Source of the DNA: Streptomyces luteolus
GTDB taxonomy: Bacteria; Actinomycetota; Actinomycetes; Streptomycetales; Streptomycetaceae
Assembly (NCBI RefSeq): GCF_029968015.1
Contig: NZ_JASCIS010000001.1
Coordinates: 248,001 to 312,000, forward strand
Length of the DNA stretch: 64,000 bases
Direction of reading: 5' to 3'
Position 1 is the stretch's first letter. Each line of letters starts with the position of its first letter. Shown in pieces: positions 36,300 through 47,031 of the stretch. The notes under the pieces are model-generated. The model saw only the letters and a program-made list of their open reading frames with translations, ran no database searches and was not told the DNA's origin. A program made the translations under genes and the position numbers.

Positions 36300-37070
36300 C
36301 TAAGCATCTCTCCGTTTGATCAGTACGAACCCGCCCAGAACGGCCACCGCCACCCACGCCACCATGATCGCCAGGCCGCCCCAGGGCCCGTACGGAGTGT
36401 CGTCGTCCAGCGGGCTGACCACCTGCATGATCTTCTGGCCCGCCTGGTCCGGCAGGAACTGGCCGATCTTCTTCGTCGCCGAGACATTGCCGAGGATGCT
36501 GGAGACCAGGAAGAAGAACGGCATCAGGATGCCGAGCGACAGCATCGGGCTGCGCAGCATCGCGGCGACGCCCATCGAGAAGACCGCGATCAGCGTCATG
36601 TAGAGCCCGCCGCCGATCACCGCCCGCAGCACCCCGGCGTCGCCGAGCGAGGCCCGGTGCTCGCCCATCGCGGCCTGGCCGACGAAGAACGTGATGAAGC
36701 TGGTGACCATGGCCACCACGAGCGCGAGCGCCGTGGCCACCACGATCTTGCTGAACAGGAACGCCGCGCGCTGCGGCACCGCCGCGAGCGAGGTGCGGAT
36801 CATCCCGGTGCTGTACTCGTTCGACACCACGAGCACACCGAAGACGATCATCGCCAGCTGCCCGAGGCCCATCCCCGCGAAGCTGATCGCGGTCGGGTCG
36901 AAGGCGAGCCGGTCGCGGGCGTTCATGTTGGCGAAGTCGTTCTTGGCGAGGATCGAGATGAGCAGTCCGAGCCCGATCGTCACGACGACGGCGAGGCCGA
37001 GCGTCCAGACCGTCGACGCCACCGAACGGATCTTGGTCCACTCCGATGTGAGTACGCGTCCCGAGGACAT
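36300..37070 (-). CDS. ABC-2 type transporter permease (second pair)
   Basis: 256 residues from the ATG at 37070 (MSSGRVLTSEWTKIRSVAST). The SEWTKIRSV stretch and VSNEYSTGMIRTSLAAVPQR match the first permease, so the two are paralogues. Six membrane helices are visible. It lacks the long Gln/Pro-rich N-terminal tail. It lies 4 bases after its ATPase gene. Confidence 0.88.
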   Translation of the reverse strand: MSSGRVLTSEWTKIRSVASTVWTLGLAVVVTIGLGLLISILAKNDFANMNARDRLAFDPTAISFAGMGLGQLAMIVFGVLVVSNEYSTGMIRTSLAAVPQRAAFLFSKIVVATALALVVAMVTSFITFFVGQAAMGEHRASLGDAGVLRAVIGGGLYMTLIAVFSMGVAAMLRSPMLSLGILMPFFFLVSSILGNVSATKKIGQFLPDQAGQKIMQVVSPLDDDTPYGPWGGLAIMVAWVAVAVLGGFVLIKRRDA

Positions 37071-37074
37071 CGGC

Positions 37075-38100
<1,026 letters not shown>

Positions 38101-38116
38101 GCGGCCCACGCTAAAA

Positions 38117-38162
38117 CGGGACAAAGCCCCCTGCCACTTGAGTGACAGAGGGCTTCGTCCCG
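38117..38162 (-). terminator. Intrinsic terminator, T-run on the minus strand
   Basis: CGGGACAAAGCCC (38117-38129) and GGGCTTCGTCCCG (38150-38162) pair with one wobble. On the minus strand the hairpin is followed by TTTT (38116-38113), so it ends the filP transcript 53 bases after its stop, before the ABC genes. Confidence 0.85.
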
Positions 38163-38214
38163 CTCGGGGCAGATCCGTTCCCGAAGGAAACGGCCTACGG
38201 CAGCGGCCGTGCGG

Positions 38215-39153
38215 TCACCGGGTCTGCTGCGCCGGAACCCCGCGGGTGACCGGCTCCTCCTCGCCGCCGGGCGCGGCCTGCGCGGCCACGGCGGCACCGG
38301 TGAGGGTCGCCAGCATCTCGCGCACGTTGGTCAGCTGCGCGTTGATCGAGTCGCGGCGGTTGGTCAGGGCCGCCAGCTCGCGCTCGGATTCGCTGCGGAT
38401 CCGGTCGGCCTTGGCGTTGGCGTCCGCCACGATGTCCTCGGCCTGGCGCTGCGCCGTCTCCACCGTCTGGCGCGCACGACGCTCCGCGTCCGTACGCAGC
38501 TTCTCCGCCTCCAGGCGCAGCTGCTCGGCGCGGTGCTCGATCTCGGCGAGACGCTTCTCGGCCTTGGCCTGACGCGAGGCCAGGTCGCGCTCGGACTGCT
38601 CGCGGCGCTTGGCGAGGTTGGTCTCGAAATCGGCGGCGGCCTGCGCGGCCTTGGCGCGGGTCTCCTCGAAGAGGGCGTCGGCCTCCTCGCGCTTGGACTG
38701 CGCGTCCTTCTGGGCCTCGGTGCGCAGCGCGGTCGCCTCGCCCTTGGCCTTCTCGACGATCCGGACGCCCTCGTCCTCGGCCTTGGCCTTGCGCTCGGCG
38801 GCGAACGCCTCCGCGTCGTTGCGCACCTGCTGCGCGGCGGACTCGGCCAGCTCGCGGTGCTGCTCGGCGGCCCGGCGGGCCTCCTCGCGCAGGTCCTTGG
38901 CCTCCTCCTCGGCGAGCCGGAGGATCTTCTCGACGCGGGCACCGAGCCCGGCGTACGACGGCTCGGCGTCGTTCACCTGGGCCTGGGCGTTCTGCGTCTC
39001 GAGGTGGAGCTCCTCGATGCGCTTTTCCAGAGCAGTGATGCGAGCGAGAGCGGAGTCACGGTCGGAGACGAGCTTAGAGATACGTTCGTCCACCTGAGCG
39101 CGGTCGTACCCACGCCGCACAAGCTCGAAGCCGTAGGGGGAAGTGTCGCTCAT
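38215..39153 (-). CDS. filP: FilP, coiled-coil cytoskeletal protein
   Basis: 312 residues from the ATG at 39153. FilP forms intermediate-filament-like structures near hyphal tips and works with DivIVA and Scy in polar growth. The N-terminus (YGFELVRRGYDRAQVDERI) is DivIVA-like, and almost all the rest (about 25-290) is uninterrupted charged coiled coil rich in Ala, Glu, Arg and Gln. The C-terminus is a short Gly/Pro/Glu tail. Its position downstream of scy matches S. coelicolor exactly. Confidence 0.93.
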   Translation of the reverse strand: MSDTSPYGFELVRRGYDRAQVDERISKLVSDRDSALARITALEKRIEELHLETQNAQAQVNDAEPSYAGLGARVEKILRLAEEEAKDLREEARRAAEQHRELAESAAQQVRNDAEAFAAERKAKAEDEGVRIVEKAKGEATALRTEAQKDAQSKREEADALFEETRAKAAQAAADFETNLAKRREQSERDLASRQAKAEKRLAEIEHRAEQLRLEAEKLRTDAERRARQTVETAQRQAEDIVADANAKADRIRSESERELAALTNRRDSINAQLTNVREMLATLTGAAVAAQAAPGGEEEPVTRGVPAQQTR

Positions 39154-39336
39154 GGGGTTCCTGTCAACTGAGACCGGTGAGGTGTTAGGAGGAATCCTAG
39201 GGGTCATGGCGGCGTGTCATCGAGCAGTTGCCCGTTTGATCTGGAGAATGACCCCCCTTTCGGGTGGCTCATGGCCGGACCGCTTGCCGACGCGGCGCCC
39301 CAACACCCTTGCCGAGCACGGAAGATGGCGTTCCGA

Positions 39337-42300
39337 TCAGTTTTCGGACGACTTCCCACCCGATCGAGGGGCACCGATCGTCGCCCCCGCCTTGACGCCG
39401 CCCCCGGAGCCGCCGCCCGCCTTGCCGTTGCCGCCGGCCGAGGGCACCTCGAAGGACTCAAGGGCCTCCAAGACGTCCTGAACCCGGGAGATTTCGGCGT
39501 TGATGTCCTCGCGGCGGCGCACCAGGACGTCCAGCTCGCGCTGCCCCTCCTCGACGAGCCGCGCGGCCTCGCGCTCCGCCTCCGAGGTGAGCCGCTCGGC
39601 CTCCCGCACGGCGTCGGCCTTCTTCTGCTCGGCCTCCTTGATGAGCCCCTCCGCCTTCTTCACGGCGGAGATGCGCACCTTGCTCGCCTCCGAATCGGCG
39701 TCCGCCCGCAGCTCCTTGGCCTTCTCCTGCGCCTCGGCCAGCTGCTCCTCGGCGGCCTTCACCAGGGCGTCACAACGCTCTCCCGCAGATTTCATCTGCT
39801 CGGCCGACTCGCGCCGCGCCCGCTCGTGCAGCTCCTCGATCTCGCCGGTGATGCGCTCGCGCAGTTCCTCGGCCCGCTCCCGGATCTGGGTCGCGTCCCG
39901 GCGGGCGCCGACGAGGAGTCCGTCCGCGTCCGTACGCGCCTTCTCCACCATCGCGTGGCCCTCGCCGCGCGCCTCGGAGACCAGCCGCTCGGCCTCGTTG
40001 CGGGCGGCGCCGACCATCGTGTCGGCCTGCGTCTCCGCGTCCGTGGTCGTCTTCAGCGCCTGCTCGCCCGCCTCGGACGTCAGCTTCTCCGCCTCCGCCG
40101 TCGACTCCGTGATGAGCTTGTCGACCTGCTCGGCGGCCTCCGTACGACGCTTGTTGGCGTCCGCGCGGGCCTCGTCCCGGGTCTTCTCGGCCTCGGCCTG
40201 CGCCTCGGCGCGCAGCCGCTCCGCCTCGGCGGCGGCCTCCGCCTTGACCCGCTCGGCCTCGCCGCGGATCCGCTCCGCGTGCTGCTGCGCCGAACCGACC
40301 GTCTCCGCCGCCTCCGCGCGCAGCCGCTCCGCCTCGCCGCTCGCCTCCGCGAGCGTCCGGTCGGCCTCCGCGCGGGTCTCGGCGCGCAGTTGGTCCGCCG
40401 CGGCCTGGCTCTCGGCGCGCAGCTGGTCGGCGGCGGTCTGCGTCTCGGTACGCAGCTGCTCCGCCGCGGCCTGGGTGTCCGTACGCAGCTGGTCGGCGGC
40501 CGTCCGCGTCTCCGACTGCAGCCGCTCGGCCTCCGAAGTCGCCTCGCCGATCAGCCGGTCGGCCTGCTCCGCCGCGTCCGTACGAATCCGGTTGGCGTCG
40601 TCGCGGGCCTCGGCGCGCGTACGGGACGCGTCCTGCTCGGCCGTCGACAGCCGCTCGGACGCCTCCGTACGCGCTCGCTGGGCGTGCTCCGTCGCCTCCG
40701 ACTTGAGCCGTTCGGCCTCCGCGAGCGCCTCCGAAACGGTGCGCTCCGCAAGGGACTTGGCGGCCTCGGTCTCCTCCTGGGCCTCGCGCCGCAGCCGCGT
40801 CGCGTCCTCGGAGGCGCGCTCCCGCTCCGCGTACGCGTCCGTGCGGACCCGCTCGGCCTCCTCGGTGGCCTCGCCGCGGGTGCGCTCCGCCGCGTGCTCG
40901 GCCGCCGAGCGCAGCCCCGTGATCTCCTCCTGCGCCTGCTCGTGCAGACCGGCCACGGAGTCCCGCACCTGCTGCGCCGTCAGCTCGGCCGCGGCGACCA
41001 GATCGCCGGCCCGCTGGTCCGCCTCCTCGACCAGGCGCTGCGCCTCGGCCTGCGCCTCGTCGACCCGCTTGCGCGCCGCGGCGAGCAGCTCCTCGCTCTG
41101 CTCGCGGGCCCGCTCCCGCTCCTGGTCCGCCTCCGTCCGCGCCGAGGACAGCAGCTCCTCGGCCTCCCGGCGGCGCCGCGCGGCCTCCTCCTGGGCGGCC
41201 GACAGCGCCTCGGCCGCCTCCGCCGACACCCGCTCCGCGGCGGCCGTGGCCTCCGCGCGCACCCGGTCCGCGGTCTCCTGCGCCTCGGTCTTGAGCCGCT
41301 CGGCCTCCGTCGCGGCCTCACTGCGCAGGCGTACGGCGACGGCCTCGCCCTCGGCACGCGACTCGGAGGCCTCCGCGGCGGCCTCGGTGCGCAGCCGCTC
41401 GGCCTCCTTCTCGGCCTGCGCCTGCAGCGTGCGGATCCGCTCGGCGGCCTCGGTGCGCAGCCGCTCCGTCTCGTCCGCGGCCTCGCGCCGCAGCCGCTCG
41501 GCCTCGGTGCGGGCGTCCTCAAGGGACGTCTCGGCCGCGGTGAGGCGCTCCTCGGCCTCGGTGTGCAGGCGGGTCAACTCCTCGGCGGCCTCGGCCCGCC
41601 GGCGCTCGACCGCCTCGTCGGCCTCCTGGCGCAGCTGCCGCGCCGCCTCCTCGGCCTCCGCCTTCGTGGCCTCGGCCTGCTCCCGGGCCTCGTCGCGGTG
41701 CCGCTCGGCCTCGGTGCGGGTGCGCTCCAGGGTCTCCTCGGCCTGCTTGCGCAGCGTCGTGGCGCGCTCGATGGCCTCGGTGCGGACCTTCTCGGCGTCC
41801 GCGCTCGCGCCGGTCCGCAGCTCCTCGGCGTCGCCACGGGCCTTGGTGAGCAGCTCCTCGGCGGAGGCCGCGGCCTCCTCGATCTTCTGCACCGCCTCGC
41901 GCCGGGCCTCGGCGCGGATCCTCTCGCCCTCGGAGACCGCCTCGGCCCGCAGCTGCTCGGCCTCGCCGCGCAGCCGGCGCGCCTCCTCCTGCAGCTCGAC
42001 CGTCTTGGCGCGGTACTCCTTGGTGTCGTCCTTCGCGGCGCCCTTGAGCTCCTCCGCGATGTCGTGCGCCTCGGCCCGCAGCCGGTCCGCCTCGGCCTCG
42101 GCCTCGCTGCGGATCCGCTCCGCCTCGTCGCTCGCGGCCTTCGTGGTCTTCTTGGCGTCCTCGGCGGCCTTGTTGAGCGACTCCTCGGCACTGCGCGCGG
42201 CCGCGGCCAGCTGGGAGGCGGTCTCCTCGGCCGTGATCGTACGAGCCTTCTCGGCGGCGTCGGCGATCAGCTTCTCGCCCTCGGCGCGGGCGTCGGCCAG

Positions 42301-43314
42301 GGCCTGGGCGGCCTCTTCCTTGGTGGCCTCGGACTCCTTGGTCGCCTCGCCGACCAGGCGGGCCACCTGCTCCTTCGCCGTACGCGTGCGCTGCTCGTTG
42401 GTGGCCTCCGCGGTGGCCAGCGCCTTCGCCGCGGACTCCTTGGCCTCGGCGACGGCCTTCTCCGCCTCGGCCCGCGCCTCGCGCAGCGCCGTCTCGGCCT
42501 CGGCCATGCGCTGCTCGGCCGTGCGGTTCAGCTCGGCGGACTGGCGGCGGGCCTGCTCGGACTCAGTTGCCGTCGAGGACCGCAGCTGCTCCGCGTGGTC
42601 GGTGGCCTCCTGGGCCTGCGTGGAGGCGGCGTTCAGGAGACGCTCGGCCTCGGCGCGGGCCCGGCGCAGGATCGCTTCGGCCTCGGCCCGCCCGGCCTCC
42701 GCCTCGCTGGTGAGCCGCTGCCGTGCCTCGGTGGTGAGCCGCTCGGCCTCCGCGCGGGCGGCGGCGAGGGACTGCTCGGCCTCCGTACGCGACTCGTCGA
42801 TGAGCCGGCGGGCCTGCTGCTCGGTGCGGTTGCGGAGCTGCTCGGCCCACGCCACGTTCTCGTTGACGTGCGACTCGACGGTCTGGCGGCGCTCGTTGAG
42901 CTCCTGGTCGAGCTGCTGGCGCCGGGAGACGGCCTCGCCGTGCAGCTCGGCCTGCAGGCGGGCCTGCTGCTCGGCGTGCTCCTGGAGGATGCGCTGCGTC
43001 TGGGCGCGCGCCTCGCGCAGCTCGCGCTCCGCGTCGGCGCGCAGCTGGTCGGCCTGGATCTGGGCGTTCCGCAGCAACTGCTCGGCCTGGTAACCGAGAT
43101 CGGCGGTGTCGTAGGCAGGACGGGACGCGAGGCTGCGGCGCGCCTCGTGCAGCTTGGCGCGCAGCACCTCGACCTGGTAGCCGAGATCCTCGGCGTGCTG
43201 AACGGCCTTCTCCCGCTCGGTCTTCAGCCGATCCATCTCGGCCTCGAACCGCGAGAGGCTGTCGGTCCGGCCGGTCTCAGCCCGCGAGTTGTCCTGGCGT
43301 TCGTAGCCCCGCAC
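39337..43314 (-). CDS. scy: Scy, giant coiled-coil polarity protein
   Basis: 1325 residues with a GTG at 43314 giving MRGYERQDNSRAETG, which matches the size of S. coelicolor Scy (about 1326). Starts at 43365 or 43407 are open but add residues unlike the family. Scy organises the tip-growth complex with DivIVA and FilP. After a short N-terminus (DSLSRFEAEMDRLKTEREK), practically the whole protein is coiled coil, with an 11-residue (hendecad-like) EAERLRAEA-type periodicity, many Ala/Glu/Arg and few hydrophobic stretches. The C-terminal end is Gly/Lys/Ser-rich. Such repeated codons create very long false open frames on the opposite strand. Confidence 0.93.
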   Translation of the reverse strand: MRGYERQDNSRAETGRTDSLSRFEAEMDRLKTEREKAVQHAEDLGYQVEVLRAKLHEARRSLASRPAYDTADLGYQAEQLLRNAQIQADQLRADAERELREARAQTQRILQEHAEQQARLQAELHGEAVSRRQQLDQELNERRQTVESHVNENVAWAEQLRNRTEQQARRLIDESRTEAEQSLAAARAEAERLTTEARQRLTSEAEAGRAEAEAILRRARAEAERLLNAASTQAQEATDHAEQLRSSTATESEQARRQSAELNRTAEQRMAEAETALREARAEAEKAVAEAKESAAKALATAEATNEQRTRTAKEQVARLVGEATKESEATKEEAAQALADARAEGEKLIADAAEKARTITAEETASQLAAAARSAEESLNKAAEDAKKTTKAASDEAERIRSEAEAEADRLRAEAHDIAEELKGAAKDDTKEYRAKTVELQEEARRLRGEAEQLRAEAVSEGERIRAEARREAVQKIEEAAASAEELLTKARGDAEELRTGASADAEKVRTEAIERATTLRKQAEETLERTRTEAERHRDEAREQAEATKAEAEEAARQLRQEADEAVERRRAEAAEELTRLHTEAEERLTAAETSLEDARTEAERLRREAADETERLRTEAAERIRTLQAQAEKEAERLRTEAAAEASESRAEGEAVAVRLRSEAATEAERLKTEAQETADRVRAEATAAAERVSAEAAEALSAAQEEAARRRREAEELLSSARTEADQERERAREQSEELLAAARKRVDEAQAEAQRLVEEADQRAGDLVAAAELTAQQVRDSVAGLHEQAQEEITGLRSAAEHAAERTRGEATEEAERVRTDAYAERERASEDATRLRREAQEETEAAKSLAERTVSEALAEAERLKSEATEHAQRARTEASERLSTAEQDASRTRAEARDDANRIRTDAAEQADRLIGEATSEAERLQSETRTAADQLRTDTQAAAEQLRTETQTAADQLRAESQAAADQLRAETRAEADRTLAEASGEAERLRAEAAETVGSAQQHAERIRGEAERVKAEAAAEAERLRAEAQAEAEKTRDEARADANKRRTEAAEQVDKLITESTAEAEKLTSEAGEQALKTTTDAETQADTMVGAARNEAERLVSEARGEGHAMVEKARTDADGLLVGARRDATQIRERAEELRERITGEIEELHERARRESAEQMKSAGERCDALVKAAEEQLAEAQEKAKELRADADSEASKVRISAVKKAEGLIKEAEQKKADAVREAERLTSEAEREAARLVEEGQRELDVLVRRREDINAEISRVQDVLEALESFEVPSAGGNGKAGGGSGGGVKAGATIGAPRSGGKSSEN

Positions 43315-43548
43315 TGCGCGGTCCCATCCGTCCCCTGGTCGAAAGATTCTCCGTACGAGCGCCATTCGTCCGCTGAACAACGCCCCCGGGGAATGGTGAC
43401 AGATCAACGGCGTCCGAGGGACTGCCGCCCAGACGCGGCCGCCGCTCGATGCCAGTGACCCGAAACCTGGTGTTCCCGACCCCGGACAACGGCCGCCCGA
43501 TCCGCGCGACGGCCGCCCCCAACTCTACCGGCCCAGGGATGCTTCAGG

Positions 43549-43989
43549 TCAGTGGTCCGGAGCGGGCTCCGCCGCGGAAGTGACCAGTTCGGTGAGGACC
43601 CCGTGGCAGTCCTTGGGGTGCAGGAAGGTGATCCGGGACCCCATCGACCCGATCCGCGGCTCCTCGTAGAGGACCCGTACGCCCTTGTCCTTGATCGCGG
43701 CGGCGTCCGCGTCGACGTCCGCGGTGCCGAAGGCGATGTGGTGCACGCCCTCGCCGTTCTTGGCCAGCCACTTGGCGACCGTGGAGTCCTCGCGGACGGG
43801 TTCGAGGAGCTGGAGGTAGGAGGCGCCGCCGTCGGACGTCTCGTTGATCTTCAACATGGCTTCGCGGACGCCCTGTTCCTCGTTGACCTCGGTGTGGAAG
43901 ACCTCGAAGCCGTACGTCGACGTGTAGAACTCGACGGTCTTCTCCAGGTCGTGGCAGGCGATCCCGATGTGGTCGATGCGTGTCAGCAT
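43549..43989 (-). CDS. mce: Methylmalonyl-CoA epimerase
   Basis: 146 residues from the ATG at 43989. The enzyme interconverts (2R)- and (2S)-methylmalonyl-CoA, linking propionyl-CoA carboxylase and B12-dependent mutase. The vicinal-oxygen-chelate fold is visible as two repeats: LTRIDHIGIACHDLEKTVEFY (metal-ligand His) with ASYLQLLEP (Glu), and GEGVHHIAFGTADVDADAA (His) with HPKDCHGVLTELV (Glu). The divergent thiolase and meaB on the other side belong to the same metabolic area. Confidence 0.92.
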   Translation of the reverse strand: MLTRIDHIGIACHDLEKTVEFYTSTYGFEVFHTEVNEEQGVREAMLKINETSDGGASYLQLLEPVREDSTVAKWLAKNGEGVHHIAFGTADVDADAAAIKDKGVRVLYEEPRIGSMGSRITFLHPKDCHGVLTELVTSAAEPAPDH

Positions 43990-44124
43990 GGCACCAGTGG
44001 AGCGTGCCGCCCCTGATCACGCAACGTGCGCGCGATCACACCGAAAGGCCGGTGACCCGAGGCCGTACCGCTCAGTACATTGACGTAAACCCTCGTTCAC
44101 TCCTCATCCAAGGGGCCGTGCCTC

Positions 44125-45327
44125 ATGTCTGGAACGAACAGCACGACCTCGGTGATCGTCGCAGGGGCCCGCACGCCCATGGGACGACTCCTTGGTTCCC
44201 TCAAGTCCTTCTCCGGAGCCGACCTCGGCGGCTTCGCGATCAAGGCCGCACTCGACCGCGCGGGCCTGGCCGGCGACCAGGTCGAGTACGTGATCATGGG
44301 CCAGGTCCTGCAGGCCGGGGCGGGGCAGATCCCGGCGCGGCAGGCCGCGGTCAAGGCGGGCATCCCGATGAACGTCCCGGCGCTCACCATCAACAAGGTG
44401 TGCCTCTCCGGGCTCGACGCGATCGCCCTCGCCGACCAGCTGATCCGCGCCGGCGAGTTCGACGTCGTCGTGGCCGGCGGCCAGGAGTCCATGACCAACG
44501 CCCCGCACCTGCTCCCCAAGTCCCGCGAGGGGTACAAGTACGGCGCGATCGAGATGCTCGACGCGATGGCGCACGACGGCCTGACCGACTCCTTCGACGG
44601 CGTCGCCATGGGCGAGTCCACGGAGAAGCACAACACCCGCCTCGGCATCGCCCGCCCCGAGCAGGACGAGATCGCCGCGCAGTCCCACCAGCGGGCGGCG
44701 GCCGCGCAGAAGAACGGTCTGTTCGAGGCCGAGATCGCCCCGGTGGAGATCCCGCAGCGCAAGGGTGAGCCGGTCGTCTTCTCGCAGGACGAGGGCATCC
44801 GCGCCGAGACCACCGCCGAGTCCCTCGGCAAGCTCCGCCCCGCCTTCGCCAAGGACGGCACGATCACCGCGGGCACCGCCTCGCAGATCTCCGACGGCGC
44901 CGCCGCGGTCGTCGTGATGAGCAAGGCCAAGGCCGAGGAGCTGGGCCTCGACTGGATCGCCGAGATCGGCGCGCACGGCAACGTCGCGGGCCCCGACAAC
45001 TCCCTCCAGTCCCAGCCGTCCAACGCCATCAAGCACGCCCTGGAGAAGGACGGCCTGGGCGTCGGCGACCTCGACCTGATCGAGATCAACGAGGCCTTCG
45101 CCGCCGTCTCCGTGCAGTCAATGAAGGACCTCGGCGTTACCCCGGAAAAGGTGAACGTCAACGGCGGCGCGATCGCCCTCGGCCACCCCATCGGCATGTC
45201 CGGCGCCCGGATCGTGCTGCACCTCGCCCTGGAGCTGAAGCGCCGCGGCGGCGGGACCGGCGCTGCCGCGCTGTGCGGCGGCGGCGGTCAGGGCGACGCG
45301 CTCGTCGTCCGGGTCCCGAAGGCCTGA
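44125..45327 (+). CDS. Acetyl-CoA acetyltransferase (thiolase)
   Basis: 400 residues; the ATG at 44125 is 136 bases from the divergent mce start. A biosynthetic or degradative thiolase joins two acetyl-CoA to acetoacetyl-CoA. Active-site motifs are [12 protein letters not shown] (acylated Cys), [13 protein letters not shown] (His) and the C-terminal [11 protein letters not shown] (second Cys). [15 protein letters not shown] is also typical. It could act with the dehydrogenase at 25627 in acetoacetyl/butyryl-CoA metabolism, though the genes are far apart. Confidence 0.94.
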   Translation: MSGTNSTTSVIVAGARTPMGRLLGSLKSFSGADLGGFAIKAALDRAGLAGDQVEYVIMGQVLQAGAGQIPARQAAVKAGIPMNVPALTINKVCLSGLDAIALADQLIRAGEFDVVVAGGQESMTNAPHLLPKSREGYKYGAIEMLDAMAHDGLTDSFDGVAMGESTEKHNTRLGIARPEQDEIAAQSHQRAAAAQKNGLFEAEIAPVEIPQRKGEPVVFSQDEGIRAETTAESLGKLRPAFAKDGTITAGTASQISDGAAAVVVMSKAKAEELGLDWIAEIGAHGNVAGPDNSLQSQPSNAIKHALEKDGLGVGDLDLIEINEAFAAVSVQSMKDLGVTPEKVNVNGGAIALGHPIGMSGARIVLHLALELKRRGGGTGAAALCGGGGQGDALVVRVPKA

Positions 45328-45384
45328 CGCGCGCGGTCCGCCGTCCCTGGAGTTGCTACGCGTACGAACAGAACGGGAGCAGTG

Positions 45385-46341
45385 ATGCAGGACGTCCCCG
45401 CCCTGGTGGCCCAGGCGCGTGAGGGCAGGCCGCGGGCCGTGGCCCGGCTGATCTCGCTGGTGGAGGGGGCGTCCCCGCAACTGCGCGAGGTGATGGCGGC
45501 GCTCGCCCCACTGGCGGGCGGGGCGTACGTGGTGGGCCTGACCGGCTCGCCCGGCGTCGGCAAGTCCACGTCCACGTCGGCGCTGGTCTCGGCGTACCGG
45601 CGGACCGGGAAGCGGGTCGGCGTGCTCGCCGTCGACCCGTCCTCGCCGTTCTCCGGCGGCGCGCTGCTCGGCGACCGGGTGCGGATGTCGGAGCACGCCT
45701 CCGACCCCGGGGTCTACATCCGCTCGATGGCCACGCGCGGGCACCTGGGCGGGCTCGCCTGGGCGGCGCCGCAGGCGATCCGGGTCCTGGACGCGGCGGG
45801 CTGCGACGTGGTCCTCGTCGAGACCGTCGGCGTCGGCCAGTCCGAGGTGGAGATCGCCTCGCAGGCCGACACCTCCGTCGTCCTCCTCGCGCCCGGCATG
45901 GGCGACGGCATCCAGGCGGCGAAGGCCGGAATCCTGGAGATCGGCGATGTGTACGTGGTGAACAAGGCCGACCGCGACGGTGCGGACGCGACGGCCCGCG
46001 AGCTCAACCACATGCTGGGCCTGGGCGAGTCCCGCGCCCCCGGTGACTGGCGCCCGCCGATCGTGAAGACGGTCGCGGCGCGCGGCGAGGGCGTCGACGA
46101 GGTCGTCGAGGCCCTGGAGAAGCACCGCGCGTGGATGGAGGAGCGCGGGGTGCTCGCCGAGCGCCGCCGGTCGCGGGCGGCCCGCGAGGTGGAGACGATC
46201 GCGGTCACGGCCCTGCGGGAACGCATCGCCGACCTGCATGGCGACCGCCGCCTCTCCGCCCTCGCGGAGCGCATCGTCGCGGGCGAGCTCGATCCTTACG
46301 CGGCGGCGGACGAGCTGGTGGCGGGGCTTACGGAGGGCTGA
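45385..46341 (+). CDS. meaB: MeaB (ArgK-type) methylmalonyl-CoA mutase-associated GTPase
   Basis: 318 residues; the ATG at 45385 has better spacing from GGGAGCA than the GTG one codon earlier. MeaB protects and reactivates adenosylcobalamin-dependent mutase. The G1 loop is GLTGSPGVGKSTST (about 52-65), followed by VLAVDPSSPFSGGALLGDRVRM (G2 area), LVETVGVGQSEVEIA (G3) and VVNKADRDG (G4 NKxD). The neighbouring mce supports the methylmalonyl role. The mutase genes themselves are not in the window. Confidence 0.94.
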   Translation: MQDVPALVAQAREGRPRAVARLISLVEGASPQLREVMAALAPLAGGAYVVGLTGSPGVGKSTSTSALVSAYRRTGKRVGVLAVDPSSPFSGGALLGDRVRMSEHASDPGVYIRSMATRGHLGGLAWAAPQAIRVLDAAGCDVVLVETVGVGQSEVEIASQADTSVVLLAPGMGDGIQAAKAGILEIGDVYVVNKADRDGADATARELNHMLGLGESRAPGDWRPPIVKTVAARGEGVDEVVEALEKHRAWMEERGVLAERRRSRAAREVETIAVTALRERIADLHGDRRLSALAERIVAGELDPYAAADELVAGLTEG

Positions 46342-46346
46342 TCCTT

Positions 46347-46602
46347 CAGCTGGTCCGCCCCGCGCTGTGGTCCGGGGCCAGCCATCCGTGGGGCTGCGCC
46401 CCCCGCCCCTCAGCTGGTCTGCCCCGCGCTGTGGTCCGGGGCTAGCCATCCGTGGGGCTGCGCCCCCCGCCCCTCAGCTGGTCTGCCCCGCGCTGTGGTC
46501 CGGGGCCAGCCATCCGTGGGGCTGCGCCCCCCGCCCCTCAGCTGGTCCGCCCCGCGCTGTGGTCCGGGGCTCGGCACCTCTGGGGCTGCGCCCCCGCCCT
46601 TT
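46347..46602. repeat. Four tandem copies of a 64-bp unit
   Basis: Units start at 46347, 46411, 46475 and 46539, each opening with CAGCTGGTC and containing the palindrome GGGGCTGCGCCCC. The first three copies are nearly identical; the last diverges after about 25 bases. The region follows the meaB stop by 6 bases and shows no coding signs. Confidence 0.9.
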
Positions 46603-46626
46603 TATCGGCCTACGGCCTGAGTTTTC

Positions 46627-46814
46627 CCCTCCCCGCCCCTTCCCGAAAGCCTGCGGCGCCGTTGTGGCTGGGCGCGCAGTTCCCCGCGCCCCTTTCGGGG
46701 CCGGAGGGCTGCGCCCGGCCCTCCCCGCCCCTTCCCGAAAGCCTGCGGCGCCGTTGTGGCTGGGCGCGCAGTTCCCCGCGCCCCTGAAAGACAGCCCCTC
46801 CGGCGTTTGAGGAG
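46627..46814. repeat. 92-bp spaced duplication of modules B+C, plus module A
   Basis: A block of about 65 bases beginning CCCTCCCCGCCCCTTCCCGA occurs at 46627 and again 92 bases later at 46719; both contain module C inverted (GCGCGCAGTTCCCCGCGCCC). An inverted module A core follows at 46792-46814. Together with the 64-bp array, about 480 bases here are repeat DNA without a gene. Confidence 0.85.
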
Positions 46815-46845
46815 CGGGGGTCTGGGGCGGAGCCCCCGGTTGCTC

Positions 46846-47031
46846 CTAGTCCTCGTCCGGCGTCTCCGCGTCCTTCTCCGTGCCGAGCACCTTGCCGGTG
46901 CCCGCGTCCACGTGGACCGTGTACGTGGTAGTGCCGTTGCCGCGGATGTCGACCTCCCAGGCGCGCGTGCCGCCGTCGTCGTCGTCCAGGTCCGCCGAGA
47001 CACCAATCTGGCCGACCGCACCTGAAGCCAC
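46846..47031 (-). pseudogene. Remnant of a PepSY-domain protein gene
   Basis: The minus strand encodes AVGQIGVSADLDDDDGG, then TRAWEVDIRGNGTTTYTVHV and DAGTGKVLGTEKDAE, which is the C-terminal half of a PepSY domain. No signal peptide or N-terminal part exists: the frame runs straight into the operator array and the divergent response regulator gene. A GTG at 47031 could start a 61-residue fragment, but without export it should not function. PepSY proteins are commonly divergent from such two-component systems, so this is probably a decayed partner. A longer frame starting at 47154 would overlap the regulator gene and is unlikely. Confidence 0.65.

Noticed and set aside
39214..43458. Open frame of 1414 codons on the + strand, opposite scy (and another of 1197 codons at 39500-43093)
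   Set aside because: It is the mirror of the scy coiled-coil codons in high-GC DNA. Its translation is a Leu/Gly/Arg-rich low-complexity string with no domain, and scy on the minus strand is well supported by family match and context.
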